NCBI GenBank assembly: GCA_003640645.1
Contig: QGHH01000010.1
Span: 1-64,000, forward strand
Direction of reading: 5' to 3'
Source: Fredinandcohnia aciditolerans
GTDB lineage: Bacteria; Bacillota; Bacilli; Bacillales; Bacillaceae_L
DNA: 64,000 nucleotides
How positions within the stretch are numbered: the stretch's first letter is position 1; each line of letters begins with the position of its first letter. The translations under genes and the position numbers were made by a program. The notes under the pieces are model-generated. The model was not told the DNA's origin. It saw only the letters and a program-made list of their open reading frames with translations, and did no database searches. Positions 51,810-61,408 of this stretch are shown here, piece by piece.

Positions 51810-53082
51810 ATTTTCGTAATGCTAATGCTTGTTTCCCTGCGTTTTCGCCTGCTAATCTCCCCGTCACAAGGGCTGATGTTATATTGTAGCCACCTGTATA
51901 TCCGTGTATATCAAGAATTTCTCCGCAGAAAAAGAGTCCCTTCATGAGTTTTGATTCCATTTCTTTTGGATGAATTTCTTTGATTGAAACACCACCACCA
52001 GTTACAAATGCTTTCTCAATTGGCAAGGTGCCATTAACTGTAAATTGGAATTGTTTACAATCCTTAGCAAATGCACGAATGCGATCATGAGACAAGTTTG
52101 CAAATGTAACCTGTGGGTCAATCTCATTTTTTTCTAATAAAAAGAGTAAATATCTTTCTGGTAAAAATCCTTTTAGGATATTTTTTAAAGCCTTCTTAGG
52201 TTCTTCTTTCACTAATTTCAATATCTGTTGAAAAATTTGCTCTTCGTTCATCGCTGGTAGCGCATCAATACTAATGACTACTTGGTCTACTTTAAACTTT
52301 TTCATCGTCTTTACGACAAACTGGCTACAGCGTAAAACGGCAGGTCCCGAAATTCCAAAATGAGTAAACAACATGTCCATTTGATGGGTAATTACCGTCT
52401 TACCTTTAGGATTCAGAACACTAACAGCAACATCTCGTAATGCCAGTCCTTGTAAGGCTTTATTTTTAATAAAATCTTCGTTTGATGTTACCGGAACCTC
52501 GGTAGGGAAGAGGTCTGTGATTGTATGACCGGCAGCCTTTGCCCATGCATATCCGTCCCCAGTTGAACCTGTTTGTGGTACAGATTTACCGCCGACAGCG
52601 ACAACGACACAATTTGCTTCTAGGTATTCACCGTTTTTTAAGTGCACAGCTGCGACCCTGCCATCTTTATAGTCGATCTTTGCAACAGGTGTATCCGTTT
52701 TGATATGAACTTGTAAAGACTCAAGTTTATTTAATAGGGCATCGACAACAGACTGGGCTTTATTTGTCGTTGGAAACATCCTGCCATGGTCTTCTTCTTT
52801 AAGTTGAATCCCTAACTTTTCAAAGAATGCGATAATATCTTCGTTATTAAAAACAGAGAATGCGCTAAATAAAAATCTGCCGTTACCTGGGATATGCTTG
52901 ATAATTTCTTCTATAGGGAGTCGATTTGTGACATTGCAACGTCCTCCACCTGAAATTGCAAGCTTTCTCCCAAGCTTGTTCCCTTTATCTAAAAGCAGAA
53001 CTTTCGCTCCTTGCTCTCCAGCTGCAATCGCAGCCATTAAGCCAGAAGGTCCGCCTCCAATTACAATTACATCATACTGCAA
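51808..53082 (-). CDS. ytfP: NAD(P)/FAD-dependent oxidoreductase YtfP (HI0933 family)
   Basis: The flavoprotein begins [20 protein letters not shown], an FAD dinucleotide fold. The family-specific [14 protein letters not shown] is near residue 43, and [19 protein letters not shown] near 160 and [12 protein letters not shown] near 360 follow; [16 protein letters not shown] near 390 is typical of the C-terminal FAD site. The length is 424. The start is TTG 53082, eight bases after AAGGAG; the GTG three codons earlier overlaps that site. HI0933/BaiN-like proteins have no settled substrate. Confidence 0.92.
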   Translation of the reverse strand: MQYDVIVIGGGPSGLMAAIAAGEQGAKVLLLDKGNKLGRKLAISGGGRCNVTNRLPIEEIIKHIPGNGRFLFSAFSVFNNEDIIAFFEKLGIQLKEEDHGRMFPTTNKAQSVVDALLNKLESLQVHIKTDTPVAKIDYKDGRVAAVHLKNGEYLEANCVVVAVGGKSVPQTGSTGDGYAWAKAAGHTITDLFPTEVPVTSNEDFIKNKALQGLALRDVAVSVLNPKGKTVITHQMDMLFTHFGISGPAVLRCSQFVVKTMKKFKVDQVVISIDALPAMNEEQIFQQILKLVKEEPKKALKNILKGFLPERYLLFLLEKNEIDPQVTFANLSHDRIRAFAKDCKQFQFTVNGTLPIEKAFVTGGGVSIKEIHPKEMESKLMKGLFFCGEILDIHGYTGGYNITSALVTGRLAGENAGKQALALRK

Positions 53083-53136
53083 ATAGAACACTCCTTATAA
53101 TCAAATTCAGCTTGGTGGCTGCCAAGTTGAATAAAG

Positions 53137-53529
53137 TTAATCTAAAAATCGTTGGCGGTCCTCTGGAGAAGGAATTGTGCAGCTTTCCTGTTTTCCAAAC
53201 CATTTATAACGATTATTGGCAATAACATGATAAAATATATCCCTGATAGGTGCTGGTACAATTCTAAAAATCGAAAAGAAACGATATGGTCCTTTGAGAT
53301 TTCGACAGACCCTAAGTGCAGCACTTGATTTTGTATAATAATGCTCACCTTCAATTAATACAAAACTATTTATGTTTTCGGAAATACCATGTTTTCTCAA
53401 CAGGTCTTTTCCCACTTCACTTTGAAGGGATGCAAAAAGATAACGTTGTTTCAAATCTCTTTTAAGGATAAATTGGACACTGCTGTTGCAAAACGTACAA
53501 ACGCCATCAAACAAAATAATATCTTTCAT
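53137..53529 (-). CDS. DCC family thiol-disulfide oxidoreductase-like protein (YuxK type)
   Basis: The 130-residue protein starts KDIILFDGVCTFCNSSVQF, with the DxxCxxC motif of the DCC (DUF393) family, and has YRFFSIFRIVPAPIRDIFYHVIANNRYKWFG typical of its middle. The two cysteines imply a redox or metal role, not demonstrated. ATG 53529 follows GGGAGTGTGAAAAGCC. It lies upstream of ytfP on the same strand with a 54-bp gap, so the two may be co-transcribed. Confidence 0.9.
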   Translation of the reverse strand: MKDIILFDGVCTFCNSSVQFILKRDLKQRYLFASLQSEVGKDLLRKHGISENINSFVLIEGEHYYTKSSAALRVCRNLKGPYRFFSIFRIVPAPIRDIFYHVIANNRYKWFGKQESCTIPSPEDRQRFLD

Positions 53530-53809
53530 GGCTTTTCACACTCCCATGCTTTCCTTATTACATCATATCATGGGATTGATTAATAGTTGAAACATAGAAT
53601 ACGTTGAAATTAAAAACTAACAAGTCTAAACTATACATTACAATGCTAAAGAAGCCAAATAGTCAAGAAACCGACAAATAATTATAGGTTAATAATTTTT
53701 ATAAGTATGATAAAATTGATAAGTTAGTCTAACTATATTCAGATGGAGCATATAATTTTTATACTGTTCAAAATGGCGTAATGTTATAAAAAAACCGTGT
53801 TTCTCCTTG

Positions 53810-53916
53810 GCTGAATAAAGTTAAGACTTCGGCGGATGTCACAGATTTTTAGCAAAACTTTTCGGCCGTGCTCGAAAAAAATCTAAATGCAATACGCCAA
53901 GGCGTAGTTGATTAGA
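53810..53916. repeat. GAATAAAGTTAAAGCC-family repeat (copy 3)
   Basis: The copy reads CTGAATAAAGTTAAGACTTC, CGGCGGATGTCACAGATTTT, then a hairpin part with TTTTCGGCCGTGCTCGAAAA and ends GCAATACGCCAAGGCGTAGT. It ends about 20 bp before the ytgP start. The rest of the 409-bp gap (53530-53809) is very AT-rich and I see nothing else certain in it. Confidence 0.75.
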
Positions 53917-53938
53917 AGTAAAAGATTGGGGATTTTAT

Positions 53939-55567
53939 ATGTCAGATTCGAAACTATTGCGTGGGACGTTTGTTTTAACCCTTGCTACATATATTTCTCG
54001 AGTACTTGGAATGATCTATGTGTTTCCTTTCGTGTATTTAGTCGGAAGCCTTGGATCTGCCCTTTATTCTTATGGGTATGCACAATATACAATTTTTTTA
54101 TTTATATCTACAGCGGGAATTCCAGCTGCTGTTTCTAAATTTGTTTCAAAATATAATTCTTTAGGTGATTATCATACCGGAATGAGGATGTATAAATCTG
54201 GGCTAGTCGTAATGGGGATTACAGGTTTAGTCGGTTTTACAATCCTTAACTTAATTGCACCGCTTCTTGCACCAATTGTTCTTGGTGGGGGAGATGCAGG
54301 CAATACGGTTGAAGATGTTACGTTCGTGATCCGAATGGTGAGTTTTGCACTACTTGTTGTTCCGATTATGAGTATTCAACGAGGCTTCTTCCAAGGTCAC
54401 CAATCAATGGGACCAACTGCTGTTTCTCAGGTTGTGGAACAGATTGTACGTATTTCCTTTGTTCTGGCAGCAACTTTTATTGTGATGAAGATAATCGATG
54501 GAGAGAGAGTATTTGCTGTTGGATTAGCTACATTTGGTGCCTTTATTGGGGCGCTTGGTGGTTTGGCAGTCCTCTTATGGTATTGGTTCAAGCGAAAACC
54601 ATACTTAGATGAAATGCTCGCGAAAAGTAAACCTCAAACAGATATGACAACAAAAGAGATGTTTAGGGAGTTGTTTTCTTATGCAGGACCTTTTGTCATT
54701 GTCGGACTTGCGATTCCGCTGTATCAATATGTTGACCAACTTACATTTAACAAAACAATGATGGGCAACGGGGTTGATAAAGATATATCTGAAGGATTAT
54801 TTTCATATGTCACCTTCATGGTTCCTAAATTGGTTATGATTCCTGTTTCGTTAGCTACGGCATTTAGTCTAACGCTTGTACCAACGATTACAAAGTCTTT
54901 TACGTCTGGGGACTTTAGTTTACTTAGAAGTCAAATTGATAAGACCTTTCAAATTTGTGTGCTGTTAGTATTACCGGCCGTGGTTGGTTTATCAGTATTA
55001 GCCTATCCAGCCTTTAATGCATTTTTTGAAATGAGTGAAGCTGGCGGTCGAATTTTAAGATGGTATGCACCTGTCGCGATTCTATTTTCTTTCTATTCGA
55101 TTTCAGCTGCGATTCTTCAAGGAATTAATAAGCAAAAGTTTGCAGTGGTCAGTTTGTTTATGGGGCTAATTCTCAAAATTAGTTTTAATAGTCCGTTTAT
55201 CTCCTGGTTTGGTGAAATTGGTTCAATACTAGCTACAGCCTTAGGATACACGGTGGCCATTTTATATTGTTTCTGGATGATTGCAAGACATACAGGATAT
55301 AAGTACTCAATGTTTGCAAGAAGGTCGTTATTAATGGCTATTTTCGCAACCGCTATGGCATTGGCTATAATTTTAATCGGATGGCTTTTATCTTTTGTTG
55401 TTGGATTTGAAAATGGTAGGGTGCAGTCAGTTTTCGTACTCTTAGTTGGGGTAGTAATTGGGGCTGCTGTTTACCTGCTTTTAGCCTATCGTACGCGACT
55501 ATTGGAGGTCCTCCTCGGCAATCGATTTAGATTTTTATCAAGAGATAGAAAAAAGGCTGTACAGTGA
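53939..55567 (+). CDS. ytgP: MurJ-type lipid II flippase YtgP
   Basis: This is a MOP-superfamily membrane protein of 542 residues with about 14 helices. The N-terminus LLRGTFVLTLATYISRVLGM and later SIQRGFFQGHQSMGPTAVSQVVEQ near residue 141 are typical of the SpoVB/YtgP group. B. subtilis YtgP (MurJ) flips lipid II for peptidoglycan synthesis; SpoVB is the sporulation paralogue and the alternative reading. The place between ytfP and ytzG favours YtgP. ATG 53939 follows TTGGGGATTTTAT. A dispersed repeat lies just upstream. Confidence 0.9.
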   Translation: MSDSKLLRGTFVLTLATYISRVLGMIYVFPFVYLVGSLGSALYSYGYAQYTIFLFISTAGIPAAVSKFVSKYNSLGDYHTGMRMYKSGLVVMGITGLVGFTILNLIAPLLAPIVLGGGDAGNTVEDVTFVIRMVSFALLVVPIMSIQRGFFQGHQSMGPTAVSQVVEQIVRISFVLAATFIVMKIIDGERVFAVGLATFGAFIGALGGLAVLLWYWFKRKPYLDEMLAKSKPQTDMTTKEMFRELFSYAGPFVIVGLAIPLYQYVDQLTFNKTMMGNGVDKDISEGLFSYVTFMVPKLVMIPVSLATAFSLTLVPTITKSFTSGDFSLLRSQIDKTFQICVLLVLPAVVGLSVLAYPAFNAFFEMSEAGGRILRWYAPVAILFSFYSISAAILQGINKQKFAVVSLFMGLILKISFNSPFISWFGEIGSILATALGYTVAILYCFWMIARHTGYKYSMFARRSLLMAIFATAMALAIILIGWLLSFVVGFENGRVQSVFVLLVGVVIGAAVYLLLAYRTRLLEVLLGNRFRFLSRDRKKAVQ

Positions 55568-55585
55568 GTGACAGCCTTTTTTTCG
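55551..55585 (+). terminator. terminator of ytgP
   Basis: AAAAAAGGCTGT-ACAGTGAGTG-ACAGCCTTTTTTT forms a strong stem that includes the ytgP stop codon in its loop. Confidence 0.8.
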
Positions 55586-55657
55586 AATATATTTATTCTT
55601 TTGTGTGAGAGGAACAATCTTTTTTCCGGGTTAGAAGGTCATACAAGTAAGTTAGCC

Positions 55658-55849
55658 TTAGCCTTGGAAGGTTCCAAGGCCAAGACGACGCTCAATGCGG
55701 TCTACACGGCGGTCTAAACGATCAATCTGATTTTCTAGTCTTTGGATTTGGCGCTCAAGACGTTCGAGACGACGGTCTACGTTTCCGCCTCCACCTGGAA
55801 ATCCAGGGAAGAAGCCCTGAGGTTGTTGACGATAATCATAATAATACAT
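55658..55849 (-). CDS. small coiled-coil protein with a Tyr/Gly-rich head (63 aa)
   Basis: Residues 1-22 (YYYDYRQQPQGFFPGFPGG) are Tyr-, Gly- and Pro-rich. Residues 25-57 are seven-residue repeats of the form RRLERLERQIQRLENQI, with leucine or isoleucine and arginine regularly placed, giving a short strongly charged coiled coil. I do not know a named family; the composition recalls spore coat or surface proteins of Bacillus. ATG 55849 follows AAAAAGGAGCGATACCA, a strong site. It is a single gene convergent with ytgP and divergent from ytzG. Confidence 0.75.
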   Translation of the reverse strand: MYYYDYRQQPQGFFPGFPGGGGNVDRRLERLERQIQRLENQIDRLDRRVDRIERRLGLGTFQG

Positions 55850-55979
55850 ATTGGTATCGCTCCTTTTTCTTTATAAAAATACAATAACAGTGTATGTATG
55901 AAGGGCGTTTGTGCAATGAATAAAACGCCTATTCTAATTAAGAATGGGTATTCGCGGAGTTAAAAAGGAGGTATATGCA

Positions 55980-56699
55980 TTGCGAATTGATAAATTACTT
56001 GCCAATCGAGGATTTGGAAGTAGGAAAGAAGTTAAAAGCCTATTAAAATCAGGAGCTGTTCAAATAAATGGAGTAGCTACCAAAGATTCTAGTAAGCATG
56101 TAAATGTTGAATTAGATTCAGTCACCGTTCATGGTGAATTAATCGAATACAAGGAATTCATTTATTTAATGTTAAATAAACCTCAGGGTTTCATATCCGC
56201 AACTGAGGATCATCTTCATGACACTGTTATTGATTTATTGGAGATGGAAGATACGATCTACAAACCTTTTCCAGTCGGACGTTTGGATAAGGATACAGAA
56301 GGTTTATTGTTGTTAACAAATGACGGTCAGCTTGCACATCAATTGCTTTCTCCCAAAAAACATGTGCCCAAAACCTATGTAGCTATTATTGAAGGTGAAG
56401 TAACTCAAGAGGACGTAGAGGCATTTCGAAACGGGGTTACTCTTGATGATGGATATGAAACTATGCCAGCGGAACTAAAAATCATTAGCAGTGGTTTACG
56501 TTCTGAAATCGAAGTAATCATTGAAGAAGGAAAGTTCCATCAAGTAAAGAGAATGTTTGAATCGGTAGGGAAGCGAGTCATCTATTTGAAAAGGATTAAA
56601 ATGGGGCCGTTACCACTAGATGAATCTCTAGAGTTAGGGGAATATCGTGAGTTAACGGATAATGAGGTCTTGCAATTAAAAAACTATACGAAAAATTAA
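55980..56699 (+). CDS. ytzG: RsuA-type pseudouridine synthase YtzG
   Basis: The enzyme makes pseudouridine in rRNA (RsuA/RluB/RluE group). An S4 RNA-binding domain fills the first 60 residues (RIDKLLANRGFGSRKEVKSLL), then the catalytic VGRLDKDTEGLLLLTNDG with Asp near residue 104, the KTYVAIIEGEV strand and FHQVKRMFESVGKRV near 180. The length is 239 from TTG 55980, which has AAAGGAGG eight bases upstream; the frame stays open 12 codons further with no site. Target position in rRNA is not readable from sequence. Confidence 0.92.
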   Translation: MRIDKLLANRGFGSRKEVKSLLKSGAVQINGVATKDSSKHVNVELDSVTVHGELIEYKEFIYLMLNKPQGFISATEDHLHDTVIDLLEMEDTIYKPFPVGRLDKDTEGLLLLTNDGQLAHQLLSPKKHVPKTYVAIIEGEVTQEDVEAFRNGVTLDDGYETMPAELKIISSGLRSEIEVIIEEGKFHQVKRMFESVGKRVIYLKRIKMGPLPLDESLELGEYRELTDNEVLQLKNYTKN

Positions 56700-56700
56700 C

Positions 56701-56733
56701 TAGGGCTGTCATTAAGACAGCCCTTTATTTTTT
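56701..56733 (+). terminator. terminator of ytzG
   Basis: AGGGCTGTC-ATTAA-GACAGCCCT is a perfect nine-bp stem followed by TTATTTTTT. Confidence 0.85.
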
Positions 56734-56826
56734 GCAAATATAGTTTCTATGTATGTATCTGTATGAATAGGCTTTCTTTTGTGAAGTTATTTGCTACCTT
56801 CTTCATGCGCCCCTTACAATTGGTTG

Positions 56827-57045
56827 CTAAGATATTTTGACTTTCTTTTTTGTGATTGTCCATTTTCCTCGGCTAGGGCTGCGAACCAAATCATTATATG
56901 CTAACACATTCAAATCGCGCTGAATGGTTCTTGATGTTATACCAAATTCATCAACAAGCTCCTGTGTAGTTACAGTCCCTTTTTCGTTAATAAACATGTA
57001 GACTGATTTGATACGAGTTAACATACGGTTTGTTGAAGGCTTCAA
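56827..57045 (-). CDS. ytzE: DeoR-like HTH protein YtzE
   Basis: The 72-residue protein is only the N-terminal winged helix-turn-helix of the DeoR family: IKSVYMFINEKGTVTTQELVDEFGITSRTIQRDLNVLAYNDLV, then a short wing (SPSRGKWTITKK). The sugar-sensing domain of full regulators is absent. The start is TTG 57045, eight bases after AAGGAG; the in-frame ATG 12 codons upstream lies before that site. B. subtilis YtzE has the same size. Its target is not known. Confidence 0.88.
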   Translation of the reverse strand: MKPSTNRMLTRIKSVYMFINEKGTVTTQELVDEFGITSRTIQRDLNVLAYNDLVRSPSRGKWTITKKKVKIS

Positions 57046-57404
57046 AAAACCACTCCTTATCATTTTTGTACATGCTGACATGCCTCAGTCTTCCTATTAA
57101 TCAAATCGCTTTTCAAAAATATCAATTGGTATGACGTATTCTTATCTTAAACAAACAATCTTATATATATGACCTTTTATCACCTCTTCTCTTACAGGTG
57201 CGTTTGCTATATATATATAGTTGTAACTGAATAGTATGACTATTTCCGCAATTTTTTTCAAGAATTTACAATTTACATCTATTATTATCATAAATTATTT
57301 CTACTATTCTGTTTTTTACATTTTAATTACAGTTTGGTAAAGGTCGTCCAAAATAAGGAAACCTTTTTTCGTGATTTTCGTATGTAATGGTGGAGGGGTT
57401 GCGA

Positions 57405-58127
57405 ATGGAACAGACATTATTGGAAGTATCAATACAGGATTCAGGCTATGAGCAAAATAATAAGATTATAGAAAATCTTTCATTTTCTATTAACCGAGGT
57501 GAAATCGTTGGGCTTATAGGACCGAATGGAGCAGGTAAAAGTACAACGATAAAAACAATCCTCGGATTATTGGAAAACACAAATAGCAAGATTGATTTTA
57601 TCAATAACCATACATATGCTTATATTCCGGAACGCCCAGTTTTTTATGATGAATTGACATTATGGGAACATCTAGACCTTGCGGCGGGTGTAATGGAGAT
57701 TGAAGATTGGCAGTTTAATGAAAGGGCAATGAAACTAGTTAACCTTTTCCATATGGAAAATGCGATACATAAGCTTCCAAGTACTTTCTCAAAAGGGATG
57801 CAGCAAAAGGTTATGCTCATAACTGCCTTTCTAATAAAACCGGATATTTATATAATCGATGAACCATTTGTCGGTTTAGATCCAATGGCGATGCAGGACT
57901 TTTTAACCCTAATCGATCATGAGAAAGAACGTGGGGCAGGAATTCTGATGTGTACACATGTATTAGATACTGCGGAAAAGGTATGTGATCGTTTCCTATT
58001 GGTTGCGAGTGGAAGGCTCAAGGCTGAGGGTAACCTTGAAAACATTCGAGCAGAAGCAAAACTTCCTGAGGCTGCACTTTTACAGTGTTTCAACCAAATT
58101 GTACAAGGTGAATCGTCGAATGAATAA
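57405..58127 (+). CDS. ythP: ABC transporter ATP-binding protein YthP (EcsA-like)
   Basis: The ATPase has Walker A GPNGAGKSTTIKT near residue 36, a degenerate signature FSKGMQQKVML near 128 in place of LSGGQ, Walker B IYIIDEPFVGLD near 146 and the switch His in MCTHVLDTAE. This is typical of the EcsA branch of ABC-2-like systems. The length is 240 from ATG 57405, after GGAGGGGTTGCGA. Its stop codon overlaps the start of ythQ. The 359-bp region upstream (57046-57404) is AT-rich, with a run TATATATATATA, and holds the divergent ytzE and ythP promoters. Confidence 0.92.
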   Translation: MEQTLLEVSIQDSGYEQNNKIIENLSFSINRGEIVGLIGPNGAGKSTTIKTILGLLENTNSKIDFINNHTYAYIPERPVFYDELTLWEHLDLAAGVMEIEDWQFNERAMKLVNLFHMENAIHKLPSTFSKGMQQKVMLITAFLIKPDIYIIDEPFVGLDPMAMQDFLTLIDHEKERGAGILMCTHVLDTAEKVCDRFLLVASGRLKAEGNLENIRAEAKLPEAALLQCFNQIVQGESSNE

Positions 58128-59265
58128 CAGTCTTTTTAAAACTCGATTTCGTAAGGAGATTGGGTATCAATGGGGTGTATTTAAAAGTGTAGTAGATTGG
58201 ACCATTTTCCTCTATTTATTTATTCCTGCCCTTGCGATAGGGGGCTACCATTATTATAAATGGTGGTCTGAAATCCCAAGCTGGGTTAATGGTTTCCCAC
58301 TTACCTTTCTATTTATTTTGCTCTATTTTTTTTGCTGGGAAGGACGGATTCGGACATTTTTGGAGGAAGCAGACCAATTATTTTTACTTCAAAAACGCTA
58401 CCTGGTAGTGGCTTTGAAAAAATCTACTCGTAATCTATATGTTCTTGGTTATAGTGTGGGAGTACTTATTCTTGTCGGGATATTAGCGCCATTCTTATTC
58501 AATTATTACAACTTATCTTGGTTAGAAATTTTTATGGTTACCTTTTATTTTATCAGTCTAAAGGCACTTATTCTCGGATGGAAGCAATACCAGGATGATA
58601 TCGTTTCGTCATGGAAAAAAGGTTTTTTTACAGTTTTATTATTCGTTGCATTAGGTGCCTTCACAATTTCATTTGTAACCTGGGCACTTGAACAGTTTAC
58701 CTTTCTATTACTAATGATTGGCCTTATTCAATGGTACTTATTCTGGGTGAAATCTTCTAAAAGGATATACAAGTTAACAACCTTTTCTAAGGATGTTGAG
58801 GTAGAGAAAATGCTGAAGCTGAAGTATGTTAGGAGTATCTTTGTTTTTTCCGAATATGTAGAAAAAACACCAAATCAAAGGAAGCGAAGCTCATTATTTT
58901 ATCGGAACTCAAAACGAATTTATAATAAACGTAATCGCCAGAAAAGTTTACAGGAATTATTTATTAAAGTCCTTTTCAGGAACAAAATGTATTTGTTTCA
59001 ATGTTTACAAATCTCAAGCATCACGACGGCAGCCTTGATTGTCATCCCCCCAATTTGGATTAAATGTATGATCTTTTTTGGCTATATTATCATACTAAGA
59101 ATGTGGATAAAGATTGTATATAAGCGGACCATGTCCAATCACTTTATCGTTAATGTTAGAAAAGATGATATTATTCGTATACAGGCGGAACACTATATTG
59201 TGAATTTAATATCGCTTCCTGTAATATCTATCGTAGGATTAATACTACTTTTAATCATAGTGTAA
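58120..59265 (+). CDS. ythQ: ABC transporter permease YthQ (EcsB-like)
   Basis: The 381-residue membrane protein has hydrophobic helices near residues 23-41, 57-75, 105-128, 132-150, 165-205, 290-320 and 360-380, with a long basic cytoplasmic loop (about 215-285) as in EcsB. ATG 58120 overlaps the ythP stop codon as ATGAATAA, and AAGGTGA lies upstream. YthPQ is related to EcsAB, which affects secretion and regulated proteolysis; the substrate is unknown. It lies 11 bp before pepV, possibly one transcript. Confidence 0.9.
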   Translation: MNNSLFKTRFRKEIGYQWGVFKSVVDWTIFLYLFIPALAIGGYHYYKWWSEIPSWVNGFPLTFLFILLYFFCWEGRIRTFLEEADQLFLLQKRYLVVALKKSTRNLYVLGYSVGVLILVGILAPFLFNYYNLSWLEIFMVTFYFISLKALILGWKQYQDDIVSSWKKGFFTVLLFVALGAFTISFVTWALEQFTFLLLMIGLIQWYLFWVKSSKRIYKLTTFSKDVEVEKMLKLKYVRSIFVFSEYVEKTPNQRKRSSLFYRNSKRIYNKRNRQKSLQELFIKVLFRNKMYLFQCLQISSITTAALIVIPPIWIKCMIFFGYIIILRMWIKIVYKRTMSNHFIVNVRKDDIIRIQAEHYIVNLISLPVISIVGLILLLIIV

Positions 59266-59276
59266 GGAGAATTAAT

Positions 59277-60686
59277 ATGGAACAGATTAACTGGCTCGAA
59301 GAAGTAACAAAACGTAAAGATCAAATGATTAAGGATACGCAAGATTTATTGAGAATAAAAAGTGTCCTTGATGAAGAACATGGAACTCCAAATGCACCGT
59401 TTGGGGCGGGAATTGATGAGGCATTACACTATCTATTAGACAAAGGCAGTGAAGAAGGCTTTACCGCTAAAAATCTTGATGGATATGCAGGCCATCTTGA
59501 AATGGGTTCAGGAAATGATTTGATTGGAATTTTATGCCATATTGATGTTGTACCAGAAGGGGATGGCTGGTCTAGTGATCCATTTGGGGCTGAAATTCAT
59601 GACGGAAAGATAATTGCAAGAGGCTCACTCGATGATAAAGGTCCAACGATGGCTGCATATTACGCAATGAAAATAGTAAAAGAACTAAATTTGCCACTTT
59701 CTAAGCGTGTCAGAATGATCATTGGAACGGATGAAGAAAGTGATTGGCGCTGTGTCGACCATTATTTTAAGCACGAAGAAATGCCGACAATGGGCTTCGC
59801 ACCAGATGCGGATTTCCCAATTATTTATGCTGAAAAAGGAATCGCTGATCTTGATATGGTTCAAAAATCGGATCAAGTTTCTGATGGTGATCTTCGCTTA
59901 GAATCATTCAGTTCTGGGCGACGCTACAACATGGTTCCTGATTTTGCAGAAGCCAAGCTTGAAGGGAAAGCAAATCTTCAAGAAATGGTGAATGATTTCC
60001 AAGAATTTTTACATAAAAATACATTAGAAGGTCGTGGCATGTGTGATGAAGATACCGTCATTTTTCAGCTTGAAGGTGTGTCTGCTCATGGGATGGAGCC
60101 AGACCATGGTAAAAATGCGGGCTTATATTTGGCAACCTTTTTACAAGGATATTCATTAGATGAACAAGCAAGGCAATATGTAAACTTCATTAATGAATAT
60201 TTCGTTGGTGATTCAAGAGGAAGAAGTCTTGGTGTCGCTTATCGTGATGACATTACGGGTGATCTAACCATAAATGTTGGAAAGCTTTCCTATTCATCAA
60301 TGAACGGTGGAAGAGTAGGATTAAATTTACGATACCCAGTAACAAATGATATGGACGGAACGAAGAAGAAACTTGAGGAAATATGTGAGAAATTCGGATT
60401 CGAGCTTACGAATTACAGTAATTCTTCACCACACCATGTTGACAAGAATCATCCACTAATTCAAACACTTCAAAAAGTCTATGAACAGCAAACTGGTGAA
60501 GAGGCTACTTTGGTTTCAATTGGTGGAGGAACTTATGCAAGGTCATTAGAAGCAGGTGTGGCATTTGGACCATTGTTTCCAGGTCGACCGGATGTTGCCC
60601 ACCAAAAAGATGAATTTATTTTAGTAGATGATTTAGTTGCGGCAACCGCAATCTATGCTCAAGCAATATATGAATTAGCGAAATAA
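59277..60686 (+). CDS. pepV: dipeptidase PepV (Sapep family, M20)
   Basis: This two-zinc M20 peptidase cleaves dipeptides. Metal residues lie in GILCHIDVVPEGDGW near residue 83, SLDDKGPTMAAYYAM near 122 (bridging Asp), GTDEESDWRCVDHY near 151 and FAPDADFPIIYAEKG near 174; the C-terminal His is in GPLFPGRPDVAHQKDEFI near 438. The lid-domain insertion and the length of 469 are those of Bacillus YtjP and lactobacillar PepV. ATG 59277 follows AAGGAGAATTAAT. A terminator ends the ythP-ythQ-pepV run. Confidence 0.95.
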   Translation: MEQINWLEEVTKRKDQMIKDTQDLLRIKSVLDEEHGTPNAPFGAGIDEALHYLLDKGSEEGFTAKNLDGYAGHLEMGSGNDLIGILCHIDVVPEGDGWSSDPFGAEIHDGKIIARGSLDDKGPTMAAYYAMKIVKELNLPLSKRVRMIIGTDEESDWRCVDHYFKHEEMPTMGFAPDADFPIIYAEKGIADLDMVQKSDQVSDGDLRLESFSSGRRYNMVPDFAEAKLEGKANLQEMVNDFQEFLHKNTLEGRGMCDEDTVIFQLEGVSAHGMEPDHGKNAGLYLATFLQGYSLDEQARQYVNFINEYFVGDSRGRSLGVAYRDDITGDLTINVGKLSYSSMNGGRVGLNLRYPVTNDMDGTKKKLEEICEKFGFELTNYSNSSPHHVDKNHPLIQTLQKVYEQQTGEEATLVSIGGGTYARSLEAGVAFGPLFPGRPDVAHQKDEFILVDDLVAATAIYAQAIYELAK

Positions 60687-60692
60687 GATGCT

Positions 60693-60720
60693 AGAGCCCG
60701 CCCTGATGGCGGGCTTTAAA
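60693..60720 (+). terminator. terminator of pepV
   Basis: AGCCCGCC-CTGAT-GGCGGGCT is a perfect eight-bp GC-rich stem followed by TTAAAATT. Confidence 0.75.
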
Positions 60721-60830
60721 ATTAGGGTATAGAAGTAAGTGCTAACTCCGAGAGAATCCCTCTAGTTTCCCTTTATCCGTAAGTTTGCTAAAATGGGTAA
60801 ATAAATTATGTCAAAAAAGGAGCTTGAAAA

Positions 60831-61400
60831 ATGGAGCATCAAAATCACTACTTTCTTGCACTTGCACTTCCTCCAGAGACAAAAGAGCTCTTGTTTAAAT
60901 GGCGAAAAATGCTGGAACCACGCCTACCGTTTAAGTCATGGGTTCATCCTGAGGATTTACACATTACGCTTGCTTTTTTAGGGGGGCAGGCATCGTTTAA
61001 ACAGTTGACTTCCATCAAAAAAGAAATGCCGGAAATCGCAAAGCAGCATCAACACTTTATTCTTCAACTCAATGGGCTAGGAACGTTTGGTAAATCAGAT
61101 TCTCCTCGTATCTTATGGGCTGGAGTAGAAGAAAGCGAACCATTAAAAGCTCTTCAGAAAGATATTTATCAAGCGTGCACGGACTTGGGTTTTTCACTTG
61201 ATAAACGAAAGTTTACTCCACATATAACTATGGCAAGAAAATGGAACTCTGAACCCCCTTTTTCTACAAATGATTTAAATGAAATCGTACAACCTAAAGA
61301 AGATCAGTCATTATTTAAAGCAGAACATTTTGTGTTATATCAAACTCACTTGAATCGAACGCCAAAGTATCAGCCGTTATCGATTTTTTCATTGAGCTAA
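60831..61400 (+). CDS. thpR: RNA 2',3'-cyclic phosphodiesterase ThpR (YtlP)
   Basis: The 2H-superfamily enzyme opens 2',3'-cyclic RNA ends. Both signature motifs are present: HITLAFLGG near residue 45 and HITMARK near 131. The N-terminus HYFLALALPPETKE is typical, and the length is 189. ATG 60831 follows AAAAAAGGAGCTTGAAAA. B. subtilis YtlP holds the same position before the ytlQ and ytlR genes; here a repeat element and a cidAB pair lie between. Confidence 0.93.
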   Translation: MEHQNHYFLALALPPETKELLFKWRKMLEPRLPFKSWVHPEDLHITLAFLGGQASFKQLTSIKKEMPEIAKQHQHFILQLNGLGTFGKSDSPRILWAGVEESEPLKALQKDIYQACTDLGFSLDKRKFTPHITMARKWNSEPPFSTNDLNEIVQPKEDQSLFKAEHFVLYQTHLNRTPKYQPLSIFSLS

Positions 61401-61408
61401 AAAGGCGA

